Assembly (NCBI GenBank): GCA_965246925.1
Contig: OZ251994.1
Coordinates: 3,720,001 to 3,784,000 of the forward strand
Reading direction: 5' to 3'
Length of the DNA stretch: 64,000 nucleotides
DNA from: JANPPS01 sp965246925
GTDB lineage: Bacteria > Pseudomonadota > Alphaproteobacteria > Acetobacterales > Acetobacteraceae
A program made the translations under genes and the position numbers. The notes beneath the pieces were generated by a model, which worked only from the letters and a program-made list of their open reading frames with translations, was not told the origin of the DNA and made no database searches. Positions 37,216 through 45,710 of the stretch are shown here, in pieces; positions within the stretch are counted from its first letter, which is position 1; each line of letters begins with the position of its first letter.

Positions 37216-39861
37216 CTACGGCAACGGCGGACCCTCGACAATCTGCGCCAGCCCATCCGGCCGCAGATACCGGGCATACGCCGCCTGAATATCCCCGGCC
37301 GTCACCGCCAAATACCGCTGCGCCGCGATCTGGCTCTGGTTCAGCGGCAGGTTCAGATCCACCAGGCGCAGGTAATTGGCCGCGATCGAGCTCACGCTCT
37401 GATCCTGCATGCCCAGCCGCCGCAGCGTCTGCGCCTTGACCCGGCGCAGCTCGGCGTCTGACACCGGCACCGTCTGCATCCGCACCAGCTCGTCATGCAC
37501 CAGCGCGTTCGCCTTATCCAGGTTACCGGGATCGGCGCCGAACTGCACGGCATACAGCGCCCGCGTCCGCTGCCAATCGAAGCCGGAGCTCACCGAATAC
37601 ACATACCCCGTCCGCACCCGCAGCGCCTGATACAGCCGGGACGAGAACCCGCCGCCCAGGATCGTGTTGCCCAGCTCCAGAGTATAGCGCAACGGATCGG
37701 CGGTGTTCAGGCCGACCGTCTCCGCCAGCACGACCCGGTCCTGCTGCCGCGCCGGGTTGTCGATGCGCAGCACGCTGGGCGGGTTCACCGGCAGCGGCGC
37801 CGGGTCGAGCGCGGGGGTGGGGCCGGGGCGGGACCAGCCGCCGAACGCCGCCTCGACCACCCGCCGCGCCTCCTCCGGCGTCGTGTCGCCGACCACGACG
37901 ATGGTCGTGAGATCGGGGCGGAACGCGGCCTGGTAGAACGCCTTCACGTCGGCCGGACGCAGCCCGGCCACGGTTTCGGGCGTCGCCTCCCGCAGCGCCG
38001 CGTCGCCGGCCGGCACCAGGGCGCGCACGACCGCCCTGCCCGTCTTATACCCCGGCGTCTGCCGCTGACCCTGCAGGCTCTGCACCGCCTGGGTCTGCGC
38101 GACCGCGAACGCCGCGTCCGAGATCACCGGGCGCAGCTCATGCTCGGCCAGCAGCTGCACGCCCTGCTCGAACGCCGGGGTCAGCACCTTGAGGCTAAAG
38201 CTCGACCCGGCCGTCTCGCTGGCGGCGATGTCGTCGAAGGCCTTCCGTAGCGCCAGCCGGTCCCGCACCTCCATCCCCTCGTCGAACATGCGTTCCGTGA
38301 GGTTGGCGACGCCCTCCTGCCCCTCCGGCTCCTGCGCCGAGGTGACGCGGCGCACCCGGCCGATCAAGCTGATGGTCCGGCTCACATGCTCTGGCTGCAC
38401 GATCAGACGGAGGCCGTTCGGCAGCACGGTCTCGGCCGGGGGCGGTGACGGCTCGGGCGCCTGTAGCTTGGCGAGCGACGCCTCCGCCCAGTCCGGCAGC
38501 ACCACCGGGTGGTCCGGCGCGGCGCCAAATGATTCCGCGCCGCCGAACCGCGCATCCGACGTGGGCCGGTTGGCGCCCGACGGCGTCAGGATGGCGGTCA
38601 CCATCTGGCTCTCGTCCAGCACCTGCTTGGCCACCCGCACCACGTCCGCCTGCGTCACCGCGGAATACGCGCGCGCCAGGTCGTCCGGCGTGCTGTCGCC
38701 CCGCATGGCGATCGCGCGGGACCACGCCGCGGCAAGCCCAGTGATGCTGTCGCTTTGGAACGCGAGCTGGGCCAGTTCCTGTTGCCGCGCGGCCTCCACC
38801 AGCTCGGGCGGAATGTTGCCCGCGGCGGCGTCGGCCAGGATGCGGTGCAAGTCGGCCAGCACGGGCGCCGGGTCGGTGCCGCGCGGGAAGGCGGCGAGCG
38901 CGGTGCCGTAGCCGCCATCCTGCAACGCATCGAACTCGAACCGCGCCGACAGCGCCCGGCCCGCCGGCACCAGCGCATACAGCGCACCACGGTCGCTGCC
39001 GAGCACGTCACCCAGGATGTCGGCGGCGGCGAAGTCCTTGGACCGCAGGGACGGCATCCGCATCGTGAGCGCCACCAGGCCCACCGACAGGTCGGTCGGC
39101 AGCTCGAGCGTGGTGGGTTTCACCGGGTTGAGGTTGATGGCGGCGTGCGGCGGCACCGGGCGTGCCGGAATGGGGCCGAACACCGCCCGCGCCTCGGCCA
39201 TCGCGGCCGCCGTGTCGACATTCCCCGCGATCACCAGGATCGCGTTGTTCGGCACATACCAGGTATCGTAGAACGACTTCAGCAACTTGGCGTCCGTCTT
39301 GTCGAAGCTGTCGCGCGTGCCCAGCGCGTCATGCTCCAAGGGCGAACCCTGGAACAGGACGGCCCTCGCCTGCTCGGAATACACGAATAGCGGGCTCGAC
39401 AGGTCACGCGCGACCTCCTGCTCGATCGCGCCGCGCTCCTGCTGCCAATCCGCCTCGGTCACGTTCAGGCTCTGCATCCGCGCCGCCTCGCTCCGCAGCG
39501 CCAGGCCCAGATCCTGCGCGGGGACGGTGTAGGTGTAGCGGGTGACGCTCTCGGTCGTGCTGGCATTATACAACCCGCCCAACAGCGCGCCCAGCTCCGC
39601 TAGCTGATCCCGGTCCAGCCCGGCGCTACCGCGGAACATCATGTGCTCCAGCGCATGCGCCGTACCGGGAAACCCCTCCGGCGCGTCGTTAGACCCGGCG
39701 AGGTAGGTGAGCTCGGTCGCCACAACCGGGGCCAGCCGGTCCGGCACGACGATGACCTGCAGCCCGTTGGGCAGCACCTCGCGGCGCACCGCCTCCGGCA
39801 CGGATTGCGCGTGGGCAGCGGATGCGAGGGCCAGGACGCACGCGATCAGGAAACGGTTCAC
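37216..39861 (-). CDS. Secreted M16-family (pitrilysin-like) zinc protease, fused two-half form
   Basis: 881 residues from a GTG at 39859-39861 with GGAG upstream. The start is chosen because a clean signal peptide begins there (NRFLIACVLALASAAHA-QS). The first half carries the inverted zinc motif HALEHMMF and the downstream Glu helix ERGAIEQEV. The second half (from about residue 450, VLPNGLRLIVQPEHV) repeats the fold without the HxxEH, as in E. coli-type long M16 proteins and the PqqL/YmxG split pairs. It is a periplasmic peptidase of unknown substrate. It is divergent from argD with 139 nt between. Confidence 0.9.
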   Translation of the reverse strand: MNRFLIACVLALASAAHAQSVPEAVRREVLPNGLQVIVVPDRLAPVVATELTYLAGSNDAPEGFPGTAHALEHMMFRGSAGLDRDQLAELGALLGGLYNASTTESVTRYTYTVPAQDLGLALRSEAARMQSLNVTEADWQQERGAIEQEVARDLSSPLFVYSEQARAVLFQGSPLEHDALGTRDSFDKTDAKLLKSFYDTWYVPNNAILVIAGNVDTAAAMAEARAVFGPIPARPVPPHAAINLNPVKPTTLELPTDLSVGLVALTMRMPSLRSKDFAAADILGDVLGSDRGALYALVPAGRALSARFEFDALQDGGYGTALAAFPRGTDPAPVLADLHRILADAAAGNIPPELVEAARQQELAQLAFQSDSITGLAAAWSRAIAMRGDSTPDDLARAYSAVTQADVVRVAKQVLDESQMVTAILTPSGANRPTSDARFGGAESFGAAPDHPVVLPDWAEASLAKLQAPEPSPPPAETVLPNGLRLIVQPEHVSRTISLIGRVRRVTSAQEPEGQEGVANLTERMFDEGMEVRDRLALRKAFDDIAASETAGSSFSLKVLTPAFEQGVQLLAEHELRPVISDAAFAVAQTQAVQSLQGQRQTPGYKTGRAVVRALVPAGDAALREATPETVAGLRPADVKAFYQAAFRPDLTTIVVVGDTTPEEARRVVEAAFGGWSRPGPTPALDPAPLPVNPPSVLRIDNPARQQDRVVLAETVGLNTADPLRYTLELGNTILGGGFSSRLYQALRVRTGYVYSVSSGFDWQRTRALYAVQFGADPGNLDKANALVHDELVRMQTVPVSDAELRRVKAQTLRRLGMQDQSVSSIAANYLRLVDLNLPLNQSQIAAQRYLAVTAGDIQAAYARYLRPDGLAQIVEGPPLP

Positions 39862-40000
39862 GCTCAACTCCTGTTGACCTCGCCCAGAATGCGCCGGTTT
39901 ACGCCGCGCTGGAAGCCCGGCATGCGGCAGGAAGTCGTTGACTTCGGCGGAATTGCTACCCCATGCTTTGCCTTTGCAATCCAAAGGTCTCCGCTTTCCC

Positions 40001-41197
40001 ATGATCTCCGCCTTGATGCCGACATACAACCGCGCCGACCTCGCTTTCGAGCGGGGCGAGGGTGCATGGCTGTTCACCGGTGACGGGCGACGATTCCTGG
40101 ATTTCGGCTCCGGCATCGCCACATCGAGCCTGGGGCACAACCACCCGCACCTGGTGCACGCCATCGCCGAACAGGCGGGCCGGGTCATGCACGTGAGTAA
40201 CCTCTATCGCGTGCCCGGCGCCGAACGCCTGGCGCAGCGCTTCGTGGACGGGACGTTCGCCGACAGCGTGTTCTTCTGCAATTCCGGCGCCGAGGCCAAC
40301 GAGGGCCTGGTCAAGATGATGCGCCGCGCCATGCACGAGCGTGGTCAGGGTGACCGCTACCGGGTCATCTGCTTCGACGGTGCATTCCACGGCCGCACCC
40401 TGGCCATGCTGGCCGCGACAGGGAATAAGAAATACCTGGCCGGGTTCGGGCCGGAGGTGGACGGGTTCGACCACGTGCCGTTCAACAACATGAACGCGCT
40501 CCGGGACGCGATCGGCCCTCAGACCGCCGGCGTCCTGATCGAGCCGGTGCAGGGCGAAGGCGGCATACGCCCGGCGCCGCTGCGCTTCCTGCAGGAACTG
40601 CGCGCCACCTGCGACGAGTTCGGCATCCTGCTGGGGCTGGACGAGGTGCAGTGCGGCATGGGGCGCACCGGCAAGCTGTTCGCGCATGAATGGGCCGGGA
40701 TCGAGCCGGACATCATGTCCATCGCCAAGGGCATCGCCGGCGGCTTCCCGATGGGCGCCGTGCTGGCCAAGGAGGCGGCGGCCAAGGTGCTGACCCCCGG
40801 CACGCACGGGACGACGTTCGGCGGCAACCCGCTCGCCTGTGCCGCGGCCAACGCCGTGCTGGACGTGGTGCTGGCGCCCGGGTTCCTGGACGAGGTGGAC
40901 CGCAAGGCCCGCCGCCTGTGGTTCGCGCTCGAGCAGGTCGTGCGGGAGCACCCGGACGTGCTGGAAGACGTGCGCGGCGCCGGGCTGATCCTGGGGCTGA
41001 AGGCCCGCGTGCCGAATACCGAGCTGCAGGCGGCGTTCACGGCGGAGGGGCTGCTGACCGTCGCCGCCGGGGACAATGTCGTGCGCCTGGTACCGCCCTT
41101 GGTCATCACCGACGCCGACGTGGACGGCGCCGTCGAGATGATCCGTCGCGGCGCCCGGCGCTGCCAGCCCTCCGCCATGGCAGACGCGGCAAAATGA
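40001..41197 (+). CDS. argD: Acetylornithine aminotransferase
   Basis: 398 residues from the ATG at 40001 (MISALMPTYNRADLAFERGEG). Class III PLP aminotransferase with FCNSGAEANEGLVKMMRRA, FDGAFHGRTLAMLAATG, LLGLDEVQCGMGRTGKLFAHEW and the PLP-lysine in SIAKGIAGGFPMGAVLA. It makes N-acetylornithine in arginine synthesis. Its ATGA overlap with argF confirms the pathway assignment. The start upstream at 39938 lacks family resemblance. Confidence 0.95.
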   Translation: MISALMPTYNRADLAFERGEGAWLFTGDGRRFLDFGSGIATSSLGHNHPHLVHAIAEQAGRVMHVSNLYRVPGAERLAQRFVDGTFADSVFFCNSGAEANEGLVKMMRRAMHERGQGDRYRVICFDGAFHGRTLAMLAATGNKKYLAGFGPEVDGFDHVPFNNMNALRDAIGPQTAGVLIEPVQGEGGIRPAPLRFLQELRATCDEFGILLGLDEVQCGMGRTGKLFAHEWAGIEPDIMSIAKGIAGGFPMGAVLAKEAAAKVLTPGTHGTTFGGNPLACAAANAVLDVVLAPGFLDEVDRKARRLWFALEQVVREHPDVLEDVRGAGLILGLKARVPNTELQAAFTAEGLLTVAAGDNVVRLVPPLVITDADVDGAVEMIRRGARRCQPSAMADAAK

Positions 41198-42141
41198 GCG
41201 GCGCGTTGCAGCGGCGGCCCGCAACCGGTGCGGACACGCCCCGGCACTTCCTCGACATCCGCGACTTCGACCCGGCGGTCCTGCGTCAAATGCTGGACGT
41301 GGCGGCCGGATATAAGGCCGGGCCGCCCTCCTCCCGCCCGTTCCAAGGTAAGACCCTGGCGCTGATCTTCGAAAAGCCCAGCACGCGCACCCGGGTCAGC
41401 TTCGAGGTCGCCATGCGCCAGTTGGGCGGCGACGTGATCAACCTCACCGCACGCGACATGCAGGTGGGGCGCGGCGAGACCATCGGCGACACCGCCCGCG
41501 TCTTGTCCCGCTACGTGGACGCCATTATGCTCCGCACCGATGACGCGCAGAAGCTGCATGACTTGGCCGGGGCCGCGACGGTGCCGGTCATCAACGGCCT
41601 CACCAACCGCAGCCACCCCTGCCAGCTGATGGCCGACATCATGACCTTCGAGGAGCATCGCGGCCCGATCGCGGGCCAAATCGTGGCCTGGACCGGGGAC
41701 GGCAACAACGTGGCGTGCTCCTGGATCGAGGCCGCGGTCCGCTTCGGCTTCACCCTCCGCATCGCCTCCCCCGAGAGCCTCCGCCCCCCCGCCGGCATCC
41801 TCGAATGGGCCCAGGCGGAGGGCGGCCGGATCGAACTTACGGACACGCCGGAGCAGGCCGTTTCGGGTGCCCGCTGCGTCGTGACGGATGGCTGGCTCAG
41901 CATGAGCGACGACCCGAACCAGAACCGCCACAACCTGCTGGCCCCGTTCAGCGTAACCCCGGCGCTCATGGCCCGGGCGGCGCCCGACGCCATCTTCATG
42001 CACTGCCTGCCGGCGCATCGCGGGGAGGAGGTTTCGGCCGACGTGATCGACGGCCCGCAATCCGTGGTGTTCGACGGCGCCGAAAACCGGCTGCACGCGC
42101 AGAAGGGCGTGCTGGCCTGGGCGCTGGGCGCGGCGCGTTGA
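41194..42141 (+). CDS. argF: Ornithine carbamoyltransferase
   Basis: 315 residues. It has the carbamoyl-phosphate motif EKPSTRTRVSFE, NGLTNRSHPCQLMADIMT and the ornithine motif MHCLPAHRGEEV. Makes citrulline from ornithine and carbamoyl phosphate. The ATG overlaps the argD stop. A short hypothetical gene follows after 10 nt. No catabolic arginine deiminase genes are nearby, so the anabolic form is expected. Confidence 0.96.
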   Translation: MSGALQRRPATGADTPRHFLDIRDFDPAVLRQMLDVAAGYKAGPPSSRPFQGKTLALIFEKPSTRTRVSFEVAMRQLGGDVINLTARDMQVGRGETIGDTARVLSRYVDAIMLRTDDAQKLHDLAGAATVPVINGLTNRSHPCQLMADIMTFEEHRGPIAGQIVAWTGDGNNVACSWIEAAVRFGFTLRIASPESLRPPAGILEWAQAEGGRIELTDTPEQAVSGARCVVTDGWLSMSDDPNQNRHNLLAPFSVTPALMARAAPDAIFMHCLPAHRGEEVSADVIDGPQSVVFDGAENRLHAQKGVLAWALGAAR

Positions 42142-42151
42142 CCCCCCGCCG

Positions 42152-42412
42152 ATGACAGAAGAGATCGCGGCCACGCCGGGCTGGGTCGACGCGCGCCTCG
42201 ATGAGATCCTGGCCGCGGTGCCGCGGGACGCGCGCGCGGCCTATGCGGACTGCCTCGCCCGGGCCAAGCAACCGGGCGCCCCGTCCGACACGCTGGGAGC
42301 AGAGTTCAACCGCTGCCGCACCGCCCTACGCGACGCAGTGCCGCATTCCGAGTGGGCTGAGTTGGTCCCCCGGTTAGAGGCATTGGAGGCTGAGATCGCC
42401 GCGGAAAGTTGA
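42152..42412 (+). CDS. Small hypothetical protein downstream of argF
   Basis: 86 residues, acidic and helical (GWVDARLDEILAAVPRDARAAYADCLAR, then WAELVPRLEALEAEIAAES), with a codon bias like argF. It starts 10 nt after the argF stop and is probably co-transcribed. No membrane segment or known motif; function unknown. Confidence 0.65.
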   Translation: MTEEIAATPGWVDARLDEILAAVPRDARAAYADCLARAKQPGAPSDTLGAEFNRCRTALRDAVPHSEWAELVPRLEALEAEIAAES

Positions 42413-42737
42413 AGGAAACGGCGCGGGCTGGTCCCTACCGGCGCAAGATATCGAGGCTCGAAGCGCCCGCATCCCTCACCCTGGCTCTTTCCCGGACGGA
42501 GCGGGGTCGAAGATAGCCCACTGGCTGGACTGTATAAGGGCAAGCCCACCAAAACGCTTCCCGCAGCACAGCGTGAGCGAAAGCGTCCGCGAGCGCCTCA
42601 TCCTGGAATTGGCTTAGGCTAGAAGTTGCGCGCCGGTGACGCGCGGTCTGGAGCCGCTTTTCGCCTCAAAACATCCAGTCCGGCCGGAATCGCATGATCG
42701 TCCCTCACCCTGCTTCGCCATCAAACACCGTTCGCCA
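42413..42737. other. Intergenic between argF and the DUF6065 gene
   Basis: 325 nt between convergent genes. It holds REP-like copy 7 (42472-42506), a partial second copy at about 42702 (CCCTCACCCTGCTTCGCC), and otherwise no supported gene. Confidence 0.6.
42472..42506. repeat. REP-like palindrome, copy 7, inverted and diverged
   Basis: CCCTCACCCTGGCTCTTTCC then CGGACGGAGCGGGG. Several positions depart from the consensus, so the hairpin is weakened. Confidence 0.65.
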
Positions 42738-43652
42738 TCAATGACCGGCGCCGTCCGTTTCGGATATGCCGGTGGTGATGCGGGCCGCCACCGCGCCGTC
42801 CACGCCCATGCCCGTCAGCGCGGCCGAAACATCGCCACCCCCTCGTGCCGTCGTCAGCAGCAGGGCCAGCTCATCCTCATCTAGCGTGATCGTGGCCGCC
42901 GGGGTCTCCCGCAGCAGGCCCGCCGCAAACGGCTTGACCCGTAGGCGCGTGCGGTGATCCGGGTGCGGCTGCTCGCTCTTCATCGTGACACCGCGGAAGT
43001 ATTTCTTCTGCCACTTATCGGTCGGCAACCGCGCCTTCGGGATCTTCTGCTCGACCAGGAACTCGTTACGCGATTTGGTCCACAGCGCAAAGTTCGCGGC
43101 CAACTCCGGATCGTCGTCGATATGCACCGCCTTCGGGTCGAACCGCTCCAGAATGCCGCGCTGCACCGGAAAGATGAAGCTGATCGGCTCGAGCTTGGCG
43201 AACTTGACCCAGTGGTTCCGCCGGGTGAACCGCCAGTTCATCGTGAACGTGTACGGGGCCCAGTCCGTCTCCACCACGCCGGACAATGGCGCGATTCCAT
43301 CCTTCGCCCGGTTGGGGGAGCCTGTGATATACAAATCCCAGCCCGGCGGCGTTTGAAACAGCGCCTGCACGTGGAAGGTCAGCACGCCCTGGCCGAAGAT
43401 CGACAGCGCCTTGTTCTGCTCCGGCGTGCCCGGCGGATTGCGCACGATCACATCCTCCGTCCGACTGCCGCCATTCCAATACGCCTCGACATCGACGGGC
43501 GTGCAAACCTCCCAGCCATGCGCGTTGGCGATGTTGAGCGGCAGGCACCGGTACGCGAACGTCTCCGGCGTCGCGTCCATCCAGGCGCGGGTGGCGGGCG
43601 CGGGCCGGATGATGGGGTCCCAGCCGGGGTGAAGGAAGCAGATCAGGTCCAT
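42738..43652 (-). CDS. DUF6065 family protein
   Basis: 304 residues, MDLICFLHPGWDPIIRPAPATRAWMDATPETFAYRCLPLNIANAHGWEVC onward. Further segments match the DUF6065 family as I recall it: TFHVQALFQTPPGWDLYITGSPNRAKDGIAPLSGVVETDWAPYTFTMNWRFT and PISFIFPVQRG. No enzymatic motif is evident. The ATG lies 6 nt after the vapC stop on the same strand. DUF6065 is of unknown function in any context I know. Confidence 0.75.
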   Translation of the reverse strand: MDLICFLHPGWDPIIRPAPATRAWMDATPETFAYRCLPLNIANAHGWEVCTPVDVEAYWNGGSRTEDVIVRNPPGTPEQNKALSIFGQGVLTFHVQALFQTPPGWDLYITGSPNRAKDGIAPLSGVVETDWAPYTFTMNWRFTRRNHWVKFAKLEPISFIFPVQRGILERFDPKAVHIDDDPELAANFALWTKSRNEFLVEQKIPKARLPTDKWQKKYFRGVTMKSEQPHPDHRTRLRVKPFAAGLLRETPAATITLDEDELALLLTTARGGGDVSAALTGMGVDGAVAARITTGISETDGAGH

Positions 43653-43658
43653 GTCAGC

Positions 43659-44030
43659 CTATCCCTCGGGCGTGAATGCCAGCTTCATCCCCGCCGAGAC
43701 GGCATGCAACCGCCTATCCCAGGTCCAGAGCATCGCGTCCTGGGTAAGACGTACTCCGGCCAGCAGGTGACTGTCTATATAGCCGATATCCTGACCGGAC
43801 AGGCTATGCCGGGTGATGAACCGCAGCACCTCGTCGTCTCGCGCGACTTCCGTCATCGGCAGGCCGGCCAGCGCATCGAGGACCGTGGCGCGGTTGCGCA
43901 AGCTGCCCAGTGCGAGTTCACCGATAACGAAGGGATGCGTCATGATCCTCCCCCCGGCAAGGTGTCCGGCTAGTTGTTCGTCGCCCTGGCGAAGATGATC
44001 GATCCATATGGACGTATCGGCCAAAATCAC
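43659..44030 (-). CDS. vapC: VapC-family PIN-domain toxin
   Basis: 123 residues from a GTG at 44028-44030 chosen because the PIN domain begins VILADTSIWIDHLR, seven nt after the VapB stop. PIN acidic residues are seen in LADTSIW (Asp), FVIGELALGS (Glu), IGYIDSHLLAG (Asp) and TWDRRL (Asp). VapC toxins cut RNA, commonly tRNA. A longer start at 44111 would run through vapB. Confidence 0.88.
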   Translation of the reverse strand: MILADTSIWIDHLRQGDEQLAGHLAGGRIMTHPFVIGELALGSLRNRATVLDALAGLPMTEVARDDEVLRFITRHSLSGQDIGYIDSHLLAGVRLTQDAMLWTWDRRLHAVSAGMKLAFTPEG

Positions 44031-44037
44031 CCAAAGA

Positions 44038-44229
44038 TCACCCCGGCTGGCGGCGCGGGACCGCCTGCAGATCCGGCTCGGTTCCGCCGAGGCGTGCCAA
44101 ACGCCGGGCACTCTCCCGTTCGATCAACGCAGTCAGGGCTTCCCGCACCAGGCTGGATTTTTCCTGCAGACCGGTAAATGCCTGCGCCTTGGCGACCAGA
44201 TCGTCATCAAGGGCGATGGTGGTGCGCAT
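44038..44229 (-). CDS. vapB: VapB-family antitoxin
   Basis: 63 residues from the ATG at 44227-44229 (MRTTIALDDDLVAKAQAFTG), a ribbon-helix-helix N-terminus as in VapB, followed by KSSLVREALTALIERE and a short basic toxin-binding tail. An in-frame ATG at 44274 adds 15 unconserved residues. It should neutralise VapC and repress the operon. Confidence 0.88.
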   Translation of the reverse strand: MRTTIALDDDLVAKAQAFTGLQEKSSLVREALTALIERESARRLARLGGTEPDLQAVPRRQPG

Positions 44230-44319
44230 AGGGCCTCCTTGAACGAAGCACGAAACTAGCATCGTTTGATGCAAATCTCAACGCGTCCGCTGGCCCGGCC
44301 CCATGAGGGCCAACTTGGG

Positions 44320-44422
44320 ATAGTATGTCCGGGATCCCGCTGCGTCCCGCCAAAAGCCCCGCCCGCTCGCTGATGTCAGCCGGGATCGTCACCTGACCCT
44401 TGCCCGTAATACGAACCCAAGA
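44320..44422 (-). pseudogene. Remnant of an AbrB/MazE-type antitoxin
   Basis: The minus-strand frame encodes WVRITGKGQVTIPADISER, the hallmark of SpoVT/AbrB swapped-hairpin antitoxins. Only this core survives. There is no start codon before an upstream TAG, and the expected TEVEF strand is replaced by unrelated residues after GLLAGR. It lies just upstream of vapB on the same strand. Confidence 0.6.
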
Positions 44423-44479
44423 CTTCTAACTCTTAGAGATAATAAGAATTCGACGCCGGATGCGATTCGAAAGGAGGCG

Positions 44480-44555
44480 TGGTGGGCCCGGTGGGACTCG
44501 AACCCACGACCACAAGATTAAAAGTCCCGTGCTCTACCAGCTGAGCTACAGGCCC
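44480..44555 (-). tRNA. tRNA-Lys, anticodon UUU
   Basis: All four stems fold when read on the minus strand: acceptor GGGCCTG with CGGGCCC, a 4-bp D stem, and anticodon stem CGGGA/TCTTG around the loop CTTTTAA, with anticodon TTT at positions 34-36. A GTGGG/CCCAC T stem closes it and the CCA is encoded. 76 nt including CCA. MnmA at 8907 thiolates this class of tRNA. Confidence 0.97.
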
Positions 44556-44604
44556 GTTGGGGCCCGCATCAACGCCGATGCGGGCCGGAGGTCAAGGCAA
44601 GCGC

Positions 44605-45174
44605 TTACTTCGCGTCGGCCATCAGCGTCAGATGGACGATCTTGTCCGGGCCGGACACCTGGCCGTTGTTGCCGCCGCCGCGCTTAATATTGTCCACGAA
44701 CTGCATGCCGTCGACCACCTGGCCCCAGATGGTGTACTGCCCATCGAGGTTCGAGGCCGGGGCGAACATGATGTAGAACTGGCTGTTGGCGCTGTTAGGA
44801 TTGGCGGTGCGGGCGGCGCCCACGGTGCCGCGCAGGAACTTGGTCGTGGTGGTGAACTCGGCCGGCAGGTCCGGGTATTTGCTGCCGCCGGTGCCGGTGC
44901 CGGTCGGGTCGCCACCCTGGGCCATGAAGCCCTCGATCACCCGGTGGAACGGCGTCCCGTCATAGAAATGCTCCCGCACCAGCTGCTTGATGCGCTCCAC
45001 ATGCTTGGGCGCCAAATCCGGGCGGAGGCGGATCACCACGCGCCCATCCTTCAGGTCCATGTACAGCGTGTTCTGCGGATCCAGCGCGGGCTGCTGGGCG
45101 GCGGCTTGGTCAGACATCATCGATCCGATCGAGAAAGTTACTACAAGGGCAAGTAAACTACGGCGCAGCATCAT
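44605..45174 (-). CDS. Exported cyclophilin-type peptidylprolyl isomerase
   Basis: 189 residues with a signal peptide (LLALVVTFSIGSMMSDQAAA) and the catalytic domain FYDGTPFHRVIEGFMAQGGDPTGTGTGG followed by ANPNSANSQFYIMFAPASNLDGQYTIWGQVVDGMQ. Catalyses proline isomerisation in the periplasm. The ATG overlaps the coaD stop (ATGA). The tRNA-Lys lies just downstream. Confidence 0.93.
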   Translation of the reverse strand: MMLRRSLLALVVTFSIGSMMSDQAAAQQPALDPQNTLYMDLKDGRVVIRLRPDLAPKHVERIKQLVREHFYDGTPFHRVIEGFMAQGGDPTGTGTGGSKYPDLPAEFTTTTKFLRGTVGAARTANPNSANSQFYIMFAPASNLDGQYTIWGQVVDGMQFVDNIKRGGGNNGQVSGPDKIVHLTLMADAK

Positions 45175-45710
45175 GCGGTCTCCGTGTGGGGGGACCGCAC
45201 ACGCGCGAGCGTGCGGTCCAGCGTGAGGGCGGGGACGAAGCTCGATACGTCACCGCCCAGGCGAGCGATCTCCTTCACGAACCGGGAGGAGATGAATTGG
45301 TGCCGCTCAGTCGCCATCAGGAACACGGTTTCGACCTCGTGGTCCAGCCGGTAATTCATCCCCGCCATCTGAAACTCGTAATCGAAGTCGCTAACTGCGC
45401 GGAGCCCCCGCATGATGACGCCCGCGCCATGGGTGTGCGCAAAATCGATCAGCAGGCCGGAGAACGACACGACCTCGATCTCGGTTCCGGTCTTGGCAGC
45501 GATCGCGTCGGTCTCGTTCCGCACCAGCTCGACCCGCTCGTCCAAGGGGAACAGCGGCCCCTTGCCGGCATTCTCGGCCACGCCCACCACCAGCCGGTGC
45601 ACCACGCGGGCGGCGCGGGCGATGATGTCCACGTGGCCGTTCGTCACGGGGTCGAACGTGCCGGGATAGATGCCGACATGCCTTCTATTCGGCAACCCGC
45701 TATCCGGCAT
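45171..45710 (-). CDS. coaD: Phosphopantetheine adenylyltransferase
   Basis: 179 residues with the nucleotidyl-transferase signature GIYPGTFDPVTNGHVDIIARA (HxGH-type His in NGH) and the C-terminal ISSRFVKEIARLGGDVSSFVP motif. It adenylates 4'-phosphopantetheine in CoA synthesis. The start at 45710 lies 11 nt inside the end of gyrA. The N-terminal MPDSGLPNRRH is a few residues longer than usual; an in-frame start nearer GIYPG has no ATG. Confidence 0.94.
   Translation of the reverse strand: MPDSGLPNRRHVGIYPGTFDPVTNGHVDIIARAARVVHRLVVGVAENAGKGPLFPLDERVELVRNETDAIAAKTGTEIEVVSFSGLLIDFAHTHGAGVIMRGLRAVSDFDYEFQMAGMNYRLDHEVETVFLMATERHQFISSRFVKEIARLGGDVSSFVPALTLDRTLARVRSPHTETA

Noticed and set aside
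40519..42174. Long minus-strand open frame opposite argD-argF
   Set aside because: It is the antisense of two certain genes, with Arg/Gly/Ala-rich composition produced by high-GC codon bias.
42636..42884. Plus-strand frame across the end of the DUF6065 gene
   Set aside because: Antisense to the DUF6065 C-terminus and built partly from a REP-like fragment.
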